Below, piece by piece: positions 24,501 to 39,900 of a DNA stretch of 64,000 nt (the stretch's first letter is position 1; the number at the start of each line of letters is the position of its first letter). Position numbers and translations under genes: made by a program. The stretch lies in assembly GCF_001039355.2 (NCBI RefSeq), contig NW_019775635.1, forward strand, positions 654,121 through 718,120. The letters are read 5' to 3'. The notes under the pieces are model-generated. The model was not told the DNA's origin. It was given only the letters and a program-made list of their open reading frames with translations, and did not search any database. This DNA is from Lingula anatina. Its lineage: Eukaryota; Brachiopoda; Lingulata; Lingulida; Lingulidae.

Positions 24501-27500
24501 ACACCTATGTGCCCACATGGAAGAGAGAAATACTGGTGAGAAAAGGGCACGAAAAAAAAAAAAAAAAAACGTCTGGCAAAGAGCAGTATTTTAACTTGAA
24601 AAGAGAATCGTAGGAAATGCTAACTTGTGATTTCTTAAGTTTTCTTTATTTGTATATGCATACTACTACTTCTTCAGATATAACTTATTAGAAGCTGATT
24701 ATTGTCACACAGATTTATTGATAACAAGTATATATTTATGTAGTAAGAGCAGCAAACTGAAGGATGGTATTTATGCAGCAGAGTAGGTCCATGTGTGGTT
24801 TATGTTGGAATTGAACACAGTGCTTACTGTACCTGGTAGCCCTATTACTCCAAATATATATCTGGTTATATTAACGATAATTGATATAATAAAGTCAGGG
24901 ATTGGTATCTACCTAATAAAGTATACCGGTATGTACCGAGGAAAGTGCATTTATAGGTCATTTGCTGTTAACTTGTATTTGGCAAATTATTTAAAAAATA
25001 TTTTTCAATCTAGAAGATCCACAGAAGAGGAAATGTGTTTGTTTATTATTCTTCCTACACCTGCCACTTGCTCAGCTTTCTGCCCATATCTCTTCATCTG
25101 TAAATATGTGAAGCTCTGTGTAGATAATAATTACAACAGCAATGTCTGAGCTCTTGTTATCTTTATACCCTGTGCACTGTGTCTGTCTGATCAGGGAACA
25201 TGTTTCAATTTCTACAGGAATCCAGCATGGCAAGTCCACAAGCTGGACAAATCCACTCAGCAAAATGCTAAATAAAGCTAGGATTACATATGATTAGTCA
25301 ACTCTATCTTAATCGCAGTTGCTGGTAGAGTAGTTAGGATATGAAGGATTAGTTTAACGAGAGAAAGACGCGAGGAAAAACATAGGTGGTCCATAGTAGA
25401 AGAGTCTGACAGGTGGATATGGGATAACTAAGATCTAAAAATTACATGGATTGAGCTAGATAATTGAAAACCCGTGTTTGTTTTATTTAGTTACATTTAT
25501 GTGGTATGTTTCATTTCCTTCTGTTAAATTCTTGAATTGGTGGGATCTGTTTGTTCAGTCTGTCTTGTAATTATGTTTGGATCACCCTCCACCTGCGAAG
25601 CAGTTCAAAAAAAGGGATATGTATCACAAATATAAGTTGTGTCCAATCTTATGATGTAACATAGTTAGGGAGCTTTGGTAGTTAACACAGGATAGCTTAT
25701 GGAACCCTAAAATGCATTCTTCATGTAACCACCAATGCAAGATTGATAGAGACCATTAAAGCTGATGATGCCCAAGGGACAATGGGTCTTCCCATAGATT
25801 TTAGGATAAATAAATGGCAGAATTAAATTATTTTTGTTCAGTGACTTCTACACTTAATGCAATATTATTCTCCATGATATGCAAGTTTTTGAAATGATTT
25901 GTATCTTAAATCGCCTGCCCTGAGAGCTTTGAAATCTAAATGCCAGCAATCCAGTTGACCAGCTGATATATAGAGTAATGAAGAGTTGATTAGTTCCTCA
26001 CTGAGATAAGATAAAAATTGAAATAAAACTCAAACTCCAGCAAATATATTAATAATGTACAGCAGGGTGGAGACCCCGTTCTCATTTTAACATCTAATTT
26101 CAATCATCAGGGCCAATTATCGACAGCAGTGCCTCAAGAAAATTAAACAGACAAAAATGGTCTCTTCTTCTGCTGGCGTCTCTGGTTGCGCAGTCAAGAT
26201 CAACATTACACTGAGCTTATGGTGGTTTATTAGCTGCCTGGTCTCTCACCACCTGTGTGAAATGTATGAGACCCTCCCGTAATTTGGCCAAAGTGCTTCC
26301 TAAAACACTAAGGAGCAGTTTTGACAAGAAACCTTAGACTGACTTTGGTTTATAGTATTTTTTATTGAAGTGTTAACTCTCTGATGAAAAGTTGGAAATC
26401 AGTGGAGGTGCTGGGATCACATAACCATATCTTTAGCTGCTTGAATCAACCTTTTAGGCTTAGGTAGAAAACAACCCTTTTCCATAGACTCCCACATTAT
26501 TAACTCTGAAACTTCTGTAATAATAGTAAAATCTGGAAAATAATATTAGAAATAATATTGGGCCTGAACTTTCCAAAAGGAAAGCTTATGTTAGTAAACT
26601 GTCATAAAAAAGCATAAAAATAATATCTACCCCTATTGTATTTTTTACAGTAAGTTGCGTTGTAGTGTTTATGTATATGCTTGTGTTTGGATCAGTTGAA
26701 CTCATAAACGGTATTGAATGATTCTGAGTAGTTTCAACTAAAAGTATTCCTTTGAAGATAAATGAAAGCAAACATTTAAATCATGATAGAAATATGTAAC
26801 TAACAAAAAATCAAAAGAGTTATTTGCTATTTTTATCAAGCTGAAATCTCTGACAGGTATTTTTTTGTTTTGCCCTTTTCTGTCTTAATGCTTCTGGTCA
26901 CATTGCTCTAGTATTTTATCTGGGAACACCACAGTTGCCAGATGGTTCTACTAAGGAGAATTAAGAATTAGTTACAAGACATTTAGAAATTTTAGTTCAA
27001 TTTCTAAATTTCTTTTGACTTGGTTTACCCCCAATTTATGTTTGTACATATCTATAATGACAATTAACTCGTAACTCTACCCACAAAATATCACAAGTAT
27101 CACAATCATGAATGTCTAGCTGAGAGTCTGACAAATGTGGCCCTGTTCACAGATATTAGTGTATTGGATAAAACAATGTCATATCTTATTGTATTCATGT
27201 GGATACTTTCCAAATTTAGATCCAACAATAAACTATTATTTTTTATTATCCTTAAAATAACTATGGATTTATAACATTGTTGGTTAAGTTACTTTTTTAG
27301 AGAGGGTAGCTCCATAATTTGCTATTTAGTGTTTGTAGTAAATTGATGTTGGATTGACTTTTGAGATTCTTAAATACCCACCACAAGGGTTGATAAAAGC
27401 AAGGAGTTATAACTGTTATAACTCCTTGATAAAAGATAGTTTTCCTTTGGTAATTACTCTCAAGTTTGAACGAAAAAAATAAATTATATTCCAAAAGTTT

Positions 27501-30500
27501 TTCCTTCATAATACCTGATAGATTTGATTAGCATATTCTTAATGGTGAATTGATATCAAGCCTGAAACTGGTGTTAAGAGTAATCAAAATTGGTAAAATT
27601 GAAAATAAGAGCCATTTGAATTTTATGAGCAATTACCGTAATCAGAGGGGAAAACCCTGATATGATGCAAAGTTTGTACCTGTAGCTAGAGGGTAAATAA
27701 GCTGTAATGCAGGTTGGAATCACAGACACTTAACACACCCAAATTTTCTGTGAATTGGGTCTTAATCAACACCCCATGGTTAAGTGGCTTTTTAAGAAGG
27801 ATCACCAGGAAATGTGTTCAGTATAACCAAGAGAAAGTAAACATTCTTGCCTTGTGTTTATCCAACTGTGCTGAGGCATGTTATGTTCCTGTTTAATTAT
27901 GTTAAATTAACCTTTCCAGCATATGTAATAGATAAGGTATATGATTGTTGACTGAAATATTTTTTGGAAGGGCAAGCACAATGCCAAGATACATAATATT
28001 TAGATAAAAAGAATCCATTATGCAATTATATACATTTACTTTACATATGTCATACCTAAAACATTTTAAAGACATAAGACTAAGAATCTGTGGTGAAGCA
28101 TTTTGAACTGAATTTTGAATGCATATGGTATTACATATAATTGTCTTTGTCCACAAAACAGCTTCACTAACATAAAGATATTGAATATCCCTATCCTAAT
28201 AAATTCATTTGCTATTAAAAATACATCAGAATTTGAAATCACGTGAGATGGAAAATAATTTTGGTTGGGTAGTCGAAAATTCAAAAAAATTATCTAGAAA
28301 ATGTGTGTAGGTGCAGTGTTTTAAGTGCCTGGATAACATAACATTGGCATTTAGCATAAAAGAAAAAAATATATAAGCCCTGTAATAATATCTTTCATGG
28401 AGTGGTGACGTGTGTTTCAGCCTCTGTGCCTTTAAATAGCTCAGTTTTATCACTGACTCTTTCAATATGAAAGTGAAAAAATGGTTTTAAAATTTATATT
28501 TATTTAATCTATGTAGGTGTTATGCATAAATATATCTATTAAAACCAATTCTTGATGCAGTGTACGGTAAATTTGGGAAGAATCCAAATATACATATAAG
28601 AAAATACTGCGTAAAGGCAAAATCAGGGTCTAGAACAAGTTTTTCATAAAATTAGAGAAAAGTGGTCCTTCCTCAAGCTCCCGGTAGGAAAAAACAAAAT
28701 CATCTGTTTTGAGAGAACCGAATTCACAATAAAGTATCTACTTGAGCACATTATTGTAACTCAACTACCATCTTTTTTTTGCTGTTCTTTCATTTACTTC
28801 TTTACCCATTTTGAAAAAAGATATGCCACTTGTAAATTCATCACTCATTTATTCCATTTCCCATTCACCCCATTCTACGACCCAAAGCAGTAAATTCAAC
28901 CCACTGGAGAAAATATGAGAAGGAAAAAGTGTCTGTTGTGTTTCCACACTACTGCACATTGCCATAAAAGCCCACACTCTAGACTCAGTTGTGCTAAAAG
29001 TTTTGTGAAATCCATGATGATTTTTTCTGCCTCTGTAATGTATCCCATTAAGGGCTTTTAGTGAGTCAAAACTAATACATTTCATAGAAACATTAGGATT
29101 TATAAGTCCATTTCATTTCCGCTGATACAACCCTGCAAAAGATATTAAGTCATGAACAGTCTATTTGGATTATTTTATCTTGAGCACAGAAATAAGTGTA
29201 AGAACTAATTTGGCGACAAGGATAAGTGCCTTTATTGATTTATTTATCTTCGTTTTGAAGATAACGATTATAAGGTGGTGGAAATGTATCTAATTTTTCT
29301 CCCTCAAGCCCCCCTGGTGAGACAAAAACCTTTAAATAGTCACATCTTGTGCTTTGCAAAACAAATAAAACTGGATGATAAATTTTTATATTTGTCAGAG
29401 GTATCTGTTGCAGAAGAGCCCATTTAATTGCAGATTCCTGCGGTGTGTATATTTCTCTCTATCAGTTGTTACCTCTTCATCACTTGTGTCAGAATAAGAT
29501 CTTTCAACTGGAGGGCCATCATTTTCTTGTGTGTGGGGCCTTACTACCAAGATAGGCAGCCCCTACTTTGATAACTAACGCCTTGGCAGAAGAAATTCAT
29601 ATGCCTGGCCATATATCAAAGCTAGTGCCAATCCTATATGTATAAGAAGTATTTTTCCCTTAAGTTGGGTTCTAACTTTTCAAAGTTATATATGCTTCAT
29701 CTCTAATCACATCACATATGCTAGATCAGTGCTATTTTTTGGGGGGTGTTTTTATGACTCTGGCAGAGGCAAGTGGTAAATGCCATGATCAGGCAATGAT
29801 AAATGGATTTTTCAATAGGTTGAAATTAGCAGAGCCCTATCCCTGCACTGTAAGTGTTATTTATTTATGAAAGAAATGAAATTCCACTGGCAGTGCAATT
29901 GAGCAAAATTCCATTTCTCTCAGGGTTTGCTGTAATTTTACCTAAATGCAAAAAGGATGCTCAGCTAGCAACACAGGGGGTGGAGCAGTTTGGAGTTAAA
30001 ACCAATTAAATGAGAAAGCATTATTAATCAAAAGATAGTAGTTTTTTTTTAGCACTGATGTGTTGGGAGGGCTAGGATATGGTTTTGATGGTGCTAACTA
30101 GATAAGATACACTTGATAGTGTTATTAGATGTGATGGGCAGCACACAGGGGAGAATGGATGCTCAAAGTGGAAAGTGCTTGATAGCACTAGTGAACTGGA
30201 AAAACTTGACCCAAGGTGATTTGATGGTATCATGTCCAATATTTCCCCGAATAATTTACAAATAATGTGCTCAGTAAGTTATACCTCTAAGAGAACAGAT
30301 GATGTAAACTTACTTATTTTATAGTAATGTTTTTCCCCTTTTCAATAAGTTATGCATGTTACCTGGTGATTTTTCCAGGAAATTTGTACCTGTTCAGATT
30401 TTTACTGAAGTTTCTCTTAAAATCATATCATCAGTATTTGTACTTGATTTGTTTAAATTATATTAATAGATTTAAAAATATCATTAAAAACCATGTATGA

Positions 30501-33500
30501 ACAGATTAAGGCAAACAAGTCTTTGAGCAACAATGGTGGTTATCACTTTTTTCCTTGAAAATCTTTTTTTTATATAAATATTTATATAGTATAAAATATT
30601 TTATTTTGAGTCAACCACCACCACCCAGGCACACATCTTGAGGGCTAAACCAACTAATCATTTATCATTTTAAACTAATCTCGTAATTTATTATTCGCTG
30701 AGGATGCAGTTATCAGTTGCAATGACATTTTTGCTATCTGTGATATGTGACAAGATGGTAATATAAGGCATGCTAAGTATTAAATCTTATCTTTCCACTT
30801 GTATTCGGATTGCAATATGATACTGACCTCAAATATTGCGTCTCCTTTTCTCTCTGATTTACTTATGCCAAACTAGTTTTTTTCTGCATGTGAAATAAAT
30901 GCACCCATGAATATATGGAGTCAGCAAATTGATCTAAATAATTAGGGCAGGAGATGGTGATTATGTATATAAGACATTTGGATATGCCCAAGTTGAAGAT
31001 TCCTGTTTTATTGTCCCATCTGGCTTATTTTTCACCACATGCGTAAAGCGGATTTAAAAAATTGGGAAAAGTCATAAATCTTTATGCTATGCACCAGTTG
31101 AAGTTCTTTCATAGTTAAGAGATGAAAGATTGCAACTTTAAAGTCTGGAGAGTTTTTTTATTCCAATTTATTTTAAACCAAAAATACGTAAGCAAATATT
31201 ACATGTTTAAAAATCTTCATTGCAAATTATGTTTTACTTAAAATACCACCATTATCTTGATATTAAAGAAAAGTAACAAGTGCCTGCTTTAGGATCATAA
31301 GGGCATCATGTTGGGCGCATGTTTGACTATTTGTGCAAACTTGATCAGTGGATGTCTGTTGGTTATGACCCCAGCATTCAAGAGAAACACCTTTTCACAG
31401 CCCATTGCCTCTCCATTGATTGCAATTTTAGTGAAAGTTGGTCCAAAAACTCCTGGCAAAAACCTGCCAGAGGTGAACCCTTTGGACCTTTTTCAATTTC
31501 CCCACACATTTCCCATTTTCTGTGGCCATGAAATTGAAATACACTTTTTCTGAAATAATCCACTATTTTCATAACATGCTAACTGTGCAGGCCCTGGTAG
31601 GGGATAAACATGACACAGAAGTTCAAGATACTTGTTCTTGATTTAGTTACAGAATAGATGTGCTTTTGTAAGAGGCATGAAGTTTCTGCTACAGACTGTG
31701 TTAAATATTTGTTTGGGTCAATAAATCTGGTTATAGGCATGAAGCTTTTTAAGTGTTGAATTTCCATTATTTACTGTTGTTTGGTGTTGTTACAAAACAG
31801 CGGTTGTTCTTCTCTACCTGCTCCAATTAGAAGGTGGCATATTTCAATTGACCTACAGGGTGGGCCTATTTGCTGTTAATTTTTCAAATATTTTTCAATT
31901 TGTCAACTCTGGTTGAAGAAAATTGATTGCTGTTTTTTAAAGAAAAGTGCTGTGGGAAAAAGGAATAGTTTTATTTGTTGAATGAATTTTTCATCTATAC
32001 TACATGGAAACCTCCAATATATCCAAGAAGCTTTTAAGCTTGTAATGGATTTATTTTTATTTAGAATAATTATATTTAGACTGTCCATGCAGATGGAAAA
32101 AGGCTATTGTACATGAGTGATTGGTAGTTATGTATATTTGCATTAATAGAAATGAACCTCTTTATTCAGGATCATTCTTAATGAAGAGACTGGAGGTTGT
32201 TTCAAGTACTGGAAACAAGTTCAGCCTTTTTTTGTGTTAAGATAATCCAATGTAACATTNTTTATTTTTCACCACAAGCGTAAAGCGGATTTAAAAAATT
32301 GGGAAAAGTCATAAATCTTTATGATATGCACCAGTTGAAGTTCTTTCATAGTTAAGAGATGAAAGATTGCAACTTTAAAGACTAGAGAGTTTTTTATTCC
32401 AATTTTTTTTAACCAAAAATACGTAAGCAAATATTACATGTTTCTAAATCTTCATTGAAAATTATGTTTTACTTAAAATACCACCATAATCCTGATATTA
32501 AAGAAACGTAACAAGTGCCTGCTTTAGGATCATAAGAGCATCATGTTGGGCGCATGTTTGACTATTTGTGCTAACTTGATCAGTGGATGGCTGTTGGTTA
32601 TGACCCCAGCATTCAAGAGAAACACCTTTTTACAGCCCATTGCCTCTCCATTGATTGCAATTTTAGTGAAAGTTGGTCCAAAAACTCTTGGCAAAAACCT
32701 GCCAGAGGTGAACCCTTTGGACCTTTTTCAATTTCCCCACACATTTCCCATTTTCTGTGGCCATGAAATTGAAATACACTTTTTCTGAAATAATCCACTA
32801 TTTTCAAAACATGCTAACTGTGCAGGCCCTGGTAGGGGATAAACATGACACAGAAGTTCAGGATACTTGTTCTTGATTTAGTTACAGAATAGATGTGCTT
32901 TTGTAAGAGGCATGAAGTTTCTGCTACAGACTGTGTTAAATATTTGTTTGGGTCAATAAATCTGGTTATAGGCATGAAGCTTTTTAAGTGTTGAATTTCC
33001 ATTATTTACTGTTGTTTGGTGTTGTTACAAAACAGCGGTTGTTCTTCTCTACCTGCTCCAATTAGAAGGTGGCATATTTCAATTGACCTACAGGGTGGGC
33101 CTATTTGCTGTTAATTTTTCAAATATTTTTCAATTTGTCAACTCTGGTTGAAGAAAATTGATTGCTGTTTTTTAAAGAAAAGTGCTGTGGGAAAAAGGAA
33201 TAGTTTTATTTGTTGAATGAATTTTTCATCTATACTACATGGAAACCTCCAATATATCCAAGAAGCTTTTAAGCTTGTAATGAATTTATTTTTATTTAGA
33301 ATAATTATATTTAGACTGTCCATGCAGATGGAAAAAGGCTATTGTACATGAGTGATTGGTAGTTATGTATATTTGCATTAATAGAAATGAACCTCTTTAT
33401 TCAGGATCATTCTTAATGAAGAGACTGGAGGTTGTTTCAAGTACTGGAAACAAGTTCAGCCTTTTTTTCTGTTAAGATAATCCAATGTAACATTGTCATT

Positions 33501-36500
33501 GCCTGTCACACCGAGATGGCAAGTCTTGTGTTACAAGGGAAACGGGGAGGTGAAAGCAAGAGACACTAGAACATCGCCTCTTTTTCTGTGATGCACAGGA
33601 GGAAGCGAACTGAATAATTTTTTCATCTCTTTTTTTATGTGACCTGTGCCAAGAGTGAGTGATGAGCTTTGGAGAAGAAATTAAAATACAGGTGGACCTT
33701 AAATAATTGCAAATCTATTACAATTATGGAATAAAATTTAAGTAGTTCTTTACTTTGACAGCCCCCTTTGTCTGTGCACTGCCAGAGGGGTCTTTCATTG
33801 TGTTTTCTAGAGACATTTATCCGTGGCAGATGGATTGGGTAAAAAACAGATAATAAAAACACGCTTAATGCTCACATTTCATTTCACATTTGCCGATAAA
33901 CTCCCACAACAGTCTCATAAAAACTTTTATTCCTTGACAATGAGGCTTCTCTCCACCCTAAAGGGGCTGTTATTTGGTGTAATTTGAAAGCTCTCAATTA
34001 AGTTCTCTCAATAGTTTTGAATTTCATTCAAGACTTAAGGAAAAGTTAAGTTTTTCTTTTCCAAATAGATATTAAGTGCGACTCACCTGCCTTTTAGAAT
34101 TTAATAAATCAGGAACTTCATGATGCTAATGCAGAGACGCCACAGGGGAAAGTCGATTTTGGATTAAATCATGAAAAACGAGGACCATTGATAGTCATCG
34201 AAGACTAACGTTGGCTCATTTATCTTTTTGACAATTTAAATGAAATTTCAATGCATGAATGAAACAAATGGAATTCTATATGTTGTTGAATAGACTCCAG
34301 CCCTGCACCTCTTCTTCGTTTTTACTTTCAAGAGTGAAAAATAAGAATTTGGTTGCAGTAATGGATTTTTTAGGGGCTTACAAATACCCAGGGAAGCTGT
34401 TTCTTTCCAATTCAATCTTCAAAAGGCTTCCAATTAGATTTCAAAGGCTGTTGAATTGAGACAGTTGGAAAGGTGATAGAGCACAATAGATCCCGTAAAC
34501 TTTCTCACACTCTTATTTCAATTACTGGTAAAATTTGAGGATTGAGAAACTCAATCTCTGTAGGTATGGGGGAAAGTTATTCTTTATTTGAAAAAAAAAA
34601 AAAAAAACAATTTCTGTGTTTGATTTGTATGGGGGTCTTTTCATGGGTTGAAAGAACAGATCCTGGTGTTATTTGTATTTTGCACCATGTTTACCCTTAA
34701 GCAGAAACTTTTGTTGCATAATAACTAACAGGAAGATGGTTTAATTGGCAGACTTTCAATGCTGTTTGCAGACTTATCAGTATGAAGCTATTAATAAGTT
34801 CAAAGCCTTTTTTTGTTGTTGTTTCTTGCTTAGCATCAAACATACAGACAAATTAAATTATATACTGAAATACACTTACAAAACATTTGGTATTTTTTTT
34901 TTTACATTTTAAGACCACTCAACTCAACCAGCAGTTTGCACTTAATTAAAGCTTAAACAGTTGCATTTGAAGTGATGATGTATCAACTTTTCAAGTCTTT
35001 ATGGGAACAGATGAGATTACAGCCCCGAAAAAAATATTTTTGAAAGATGAGAATTCATTTCAGTGAAATATCTAGAAAGATGAGCTTAGGATTTAGAAAA
35101 ATAAAACGCCTCCCATCTGCTGCTGATTGCAGGTCCTTTCATAGTGCCAAATGAAAATGGAAATGATTCTGACAATAGCAGAAAAGCCGCTCAGTCAGCT
35201 TTGTCATTGGTACAGAGCAGGCCTCTTATCCCATTAGCTTTGTTTCATTTAAGATAAATGGACATGTTCCTTGGTCTTTTCACTCAGTAGATACATTGAC
35301 TGTGTTATTATCTTCCTTGCTTTTGTTTGGGCTTTGCACTGCTTTATTCCCCCTGCTAGAAAACGCGTGATAGTGTTTCTCAATAAAACGCATCTTGGAT
35401 TTCATGGCCCACCTCGCAAGCTGTGACAGCCTACAGGGGGAGAGGTAGCATGTTAGAACTATTAAGGAGGGGACTTCTTTTTATTTCATTTCTTAAGGCC
35501 ACAGGATTTATGGTTGAGGTCCGTTTGGAATCAGATTTTAAGCCTCCCATTAAATACATTGACATACTGCATTAGGCTAGGCTATTTTAAAATCATACTA
35601 AGTATTTTGACTTCTTTAGTGATAAAAGACTGGTAGAAATTGGATATGAAATTCCCATTTTGAAAAAAAAAGAAACAGTTTGTCCTCTCATTTGTGGTGT
35701 TGGTGTAGCTTGTTATTCACTCGAGGCGCAAAAAAAGTTTTTTTTCCAATCTTTAAAAGTTCTTTGGATTTGGCTGACAAATGTATAATTATATATATAT
35801 ATTTTCTTGACAGAGTTTTTATATTGGATTTGAATTAAGATAAACTTTAACTTAGAGCATATAAAACTTACTAATAAAAAGTGTTTTTAAAAAAATAGTT
35901 TTGTGGAAAAAAGTGCTGTGTTTTCATGACAAAAAGGAAAACTAGTGAGCAATCACATCACATCTTTTTGAATTTTCACTCTTCTGTTTTCTCTTTTTAC
36001 ATATTTTATCATCTTTGATTCTGCACCATGTAAAACAAATAGAGTCCTTTATTTATACTTCCCACCTAAGCCAGTTAGAGTGTTGTTAAAAACGATTGAC
36101 TTCTGAAGGAGAAATTTCAAAGGCACCGCTTAATAATTATAAAATGTAAATGTGTGTTTGACCAGTAGTATTTACTCATAATTCTGTTTGACTTATCTTG
36201 AATACATACTAGGAGTTGTGCATTAATGCTAGGAAATCTTTGTTTTGGGTGGCTTTTAGCTGTCAAATACTAGAATTGGGGTGGGAAAACTTAGTAACCT
36301 GCATGGCCATCTAATCCATCATGATTTTGGTGAAAGCAGCACAAATACTAGACTGTGTGTACTCCGTGTTGTTGAGACAGTTAATTGATCGTGTGGAACC
36401 AAAATCAATTGAAATTGTTTGTCGGTATAATAAACCCAATGGTACAGCCCTCTTCAATATGTTGATATCAAATAGAGTTTATGATTCTGTATTGACAATA

Positions 36501-36918
36501 GCATTTTACTTTCTATATTTTCGCCGACCAGTGGCCCACCCTTTCCTACTCTATGATAGATGAATAAATATTTAGCCAGCTTATGATTCTTGTTCAGCTT
36601 ATGTGAAATGGTAATTCCTACCTGCATTGTCTTTGATGTGGAAATCATGTTGAAAACTAACCATGTTGTGGAAAACAATGTTCAATGTAACGGCTAAACT
36701 TATTATGTAATGTTTGTAAGAAAAGTTTACTTGCGAGAGTGTTTAGGTTACGAGGGGGGTTAGCTTTGTGTAACTGCATACTTGGCCCATGTATTAGGGT
36801 CAGGTAGATAGAAGGGAAAATGCGAAAGAAAATAGATTTGTTGTTTGACTTGTAAGACTTAACCTGGGGTGAAGAGAGGTATTTGATTGTGTTGTGTTGT
36901 GATTGTGTTGTGTTTATT

Positions 36919-36955
<37 letters not shown>

Positions 36956-39900
36956 GCATGTTAGGAAAAAGATATATCACTGAAAATATCTAATTGGAAA
37001 AAAATGATAGTGAGTGTCTAGGAAGAAAAGTGGTTAATGACAGTTTGATTCATGCATTCATTTCTCAAGGGGGGTATTATCACCAATATCATAGTGTATC
37101 GTTGGCATTGAAAGGTGGTGGGTGCCCCTTTGTTGAAAGTAATCACTGTAAGTAGTTAAAAACACTGATCCCTGTTTCCCAGCTTACTGACTACTGACAA
37201 TATTTGGAGAGGGGCCTTTGATCCTTTATGAGAAGAACAAATACCAGATGTTGTCGTGTTTGCCAGGTGACAGCCACACAAGGCACAAATTAGGTAATCA
37301 TGTGTAAATATATACACTGTCAAAAGTATGCAACAGAAGCAAACTGTAATTCAGTCAGTAAAGATGACTACTTAAATTAATTGAGAGGTTGTAATATGAC
37401 AGAAAGACTGTGTCACAGAACGATGATTTCCTTCATTTTAATATCCTGTTGAATTTCTCATAACAAAGAAAAGACACGAGAGAGTGAATGCTTCTTATTA
37501 TCCATGCCTTCCTGTTTGTATTTCACATGTTCTTAACTCAGAACGAAAGGTGTTGCATTGCAGACCAATTTCTATTTCAATTCTCTCTGCCATGTGAAAA
37601 CAATTTTTTCAGGTTAGGAAGTCGACTGTAGTTTAAATAAAACATAATTTGACGTAACATGAGTGCCATTTGCCACCCGTGAGCTACCGGTGAATGATGT
37701 TCCGTTCTCATAGGGTTTCAAATATTTGCTGCACTTAGAATAAAACCTTTATGAGACTGGTAAAAAGGAACTCAAATATGCTTGCAGTGAGCAAAAATAT
37801 AAAAATAAAAAATTCAAAGACCATGAATGGACGTGTGATATTTGTTTAAGAAACTCACTGTGTAAAAAAGCTCAAACACAAGGAAAAGCCTAAATTAGTT
37901 TATTGAATTGGCAATATTGCCCAGAGATGTTATAACAGTGTGGGTTTCAGTATGAAATGTTTATTTCACCATTGAATGTTATCATTACGTTGTGTTTCAT
38001 CAAATGCAAATAATATCGGAGGCGCCAGGTTTATTTGACTGTCAGAAATATACATGAGAAAAGAACACCTGCATTATCTGAAATCAACAATAGCTACCAA
38101 TGTCATCATCTTGACTTAATGAGAAGAAATAAAATTGAAATATTTCTGTATGAGATGCAATCTGCTAATGGGTGGCAACAGGAAAAGGGGCTCTTGTCAC
38201 TGTGGTATGAAGTCATTTTGATAATTAGGCAAAATATTTCGGGGAAGGTGCTTCTGTCCGCGTCGAAAATGAAAATAAGTTGTTGCTCTTTGCTGAAGTC
38301 ATTAAAAATTTATGCAAATTAAGAAATATACCTTATAAATATATTTTTGGTTATTGAACGTTAATATGTATTTAGCTGTGGTAAATAATTTTTACGGTTA
38401 AAATGTATCAGTCTTCTCTTTGTGTTTCCATCTGCCTCCCCCTAAGGGCAGGGTGGAACACTGAAAAAAAAGTTGCAGGTGCCATCCCTATCATGGCTAC
38501 AAAATGAGCAAATAAAATGATTTTATTGTAGTACCATCTCCACTTGAGCTCAGCAATTAAAGGTGAATTCTGGGTTTGGTTTACGGTCTTCTTGGCAACT
38601 CTGAGTGATAAATAGCACTCACAACAGCGAACATAATCATCAAGGTGTTGCTAACCATTCATGACCATTAAGCAGCTGAGGTGGAGGGGGGGGGGTTGAA
38701 ATGACACTGCATTAAACAGAATTTAATAATTTTTTTAAAAAAAGAGGTAATTTAACTTGCTCATGCAACAGGATCACATATATGTGATGGTGCTCCAAGT
38801 TTTGTAGGCTGATGCCCAGTAAGCTTTTTAACATGTTTGATCTGAGGCATTCATGATGCACTGAGAGTGTACGAGATGGAAAGTGTGATTGCCTTGAAGA
38901 CCTCAATCCTTCATTTGACTTCATCCTCACAATCTCCACATATAGTGATAAACCATCAGGGAAGGGGAAGTGTCTATTGAAGTTCATCATATCCTTATAT
39001 TAGATTATCAAAACTACCATTGTTAATTAAGATGAAAAATCACCTGCAGAGACAAAACACCCAAATCAAATAATCGGATGTCCAGAGTGCTATGAAACGA
39101 TTTCTTATTGCTGTTCGCACACAAAATGTGATAAGCCAGTCCCTAGTGTGGATTTGGAGATATTAGCCAGAGTAAAGCCAAAGATATAATATAATTCATC
39201 TTTATGGAAAGTGGGAAGATAGCGATTCATTAAGTCCTATGAAAAATAGCACCCTATGAAAATGAAAAATTAGTGTACTTAACATTGTATTCACAAATGC
39301 TTATTTTCCGGTAAAAATTAATCATTTGGTGACAGTGTTTTGCCGTTTTCTTTCCCAGATGACACATCTAGCCTTTCCCACAAATCCTGCACAGGATCTC
39401 TTGGATCACTATCAAAGAAATGAATTAAGTATTAATTAAGTGACACTAATGAAGCTACATTATTGCTTAGATTGGGGTTATATTGGTGTGATGGGATGAC
39501 AAAACTATTCTGTACAGATGTGTGATTCTATTTATAAACAATTGTCCAACATTGCATGGACTAAGTCAGTATTTTCATTAAAGGTTGAGTCACAGCCATT
39601 ATTCTGAGATTTAACTTCATGCCAGCTGAGGAACTAGTCAATAAGATTTTAAATCTTTATTGCAATATTGCATTTTACAATGGAATAGAAAAAGAAACAT
39701 AAATATTTCCATGTCTATTCATTTATGGTATTTTTCTAAGATACTGGAGAAAGTAAACATGCAATGTGCAAAACTATAAAAAAAAATGAAATAAATTTAG
39801 ATTTTATGTCATTTCAAACAAAACTAATGTTAAAAGCAGCACGTGCAAATATTTTTTTAGTCTCTGACAATAATAACAATTTTGCCAATTATGTTTGGAG

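Noticed and set aside
24793-25149. 118-codon plus-strand open frame in dac intron 1
   Set aside because: Hydrophobic but low-information translation; no family resemblance and no splice signals in phase.
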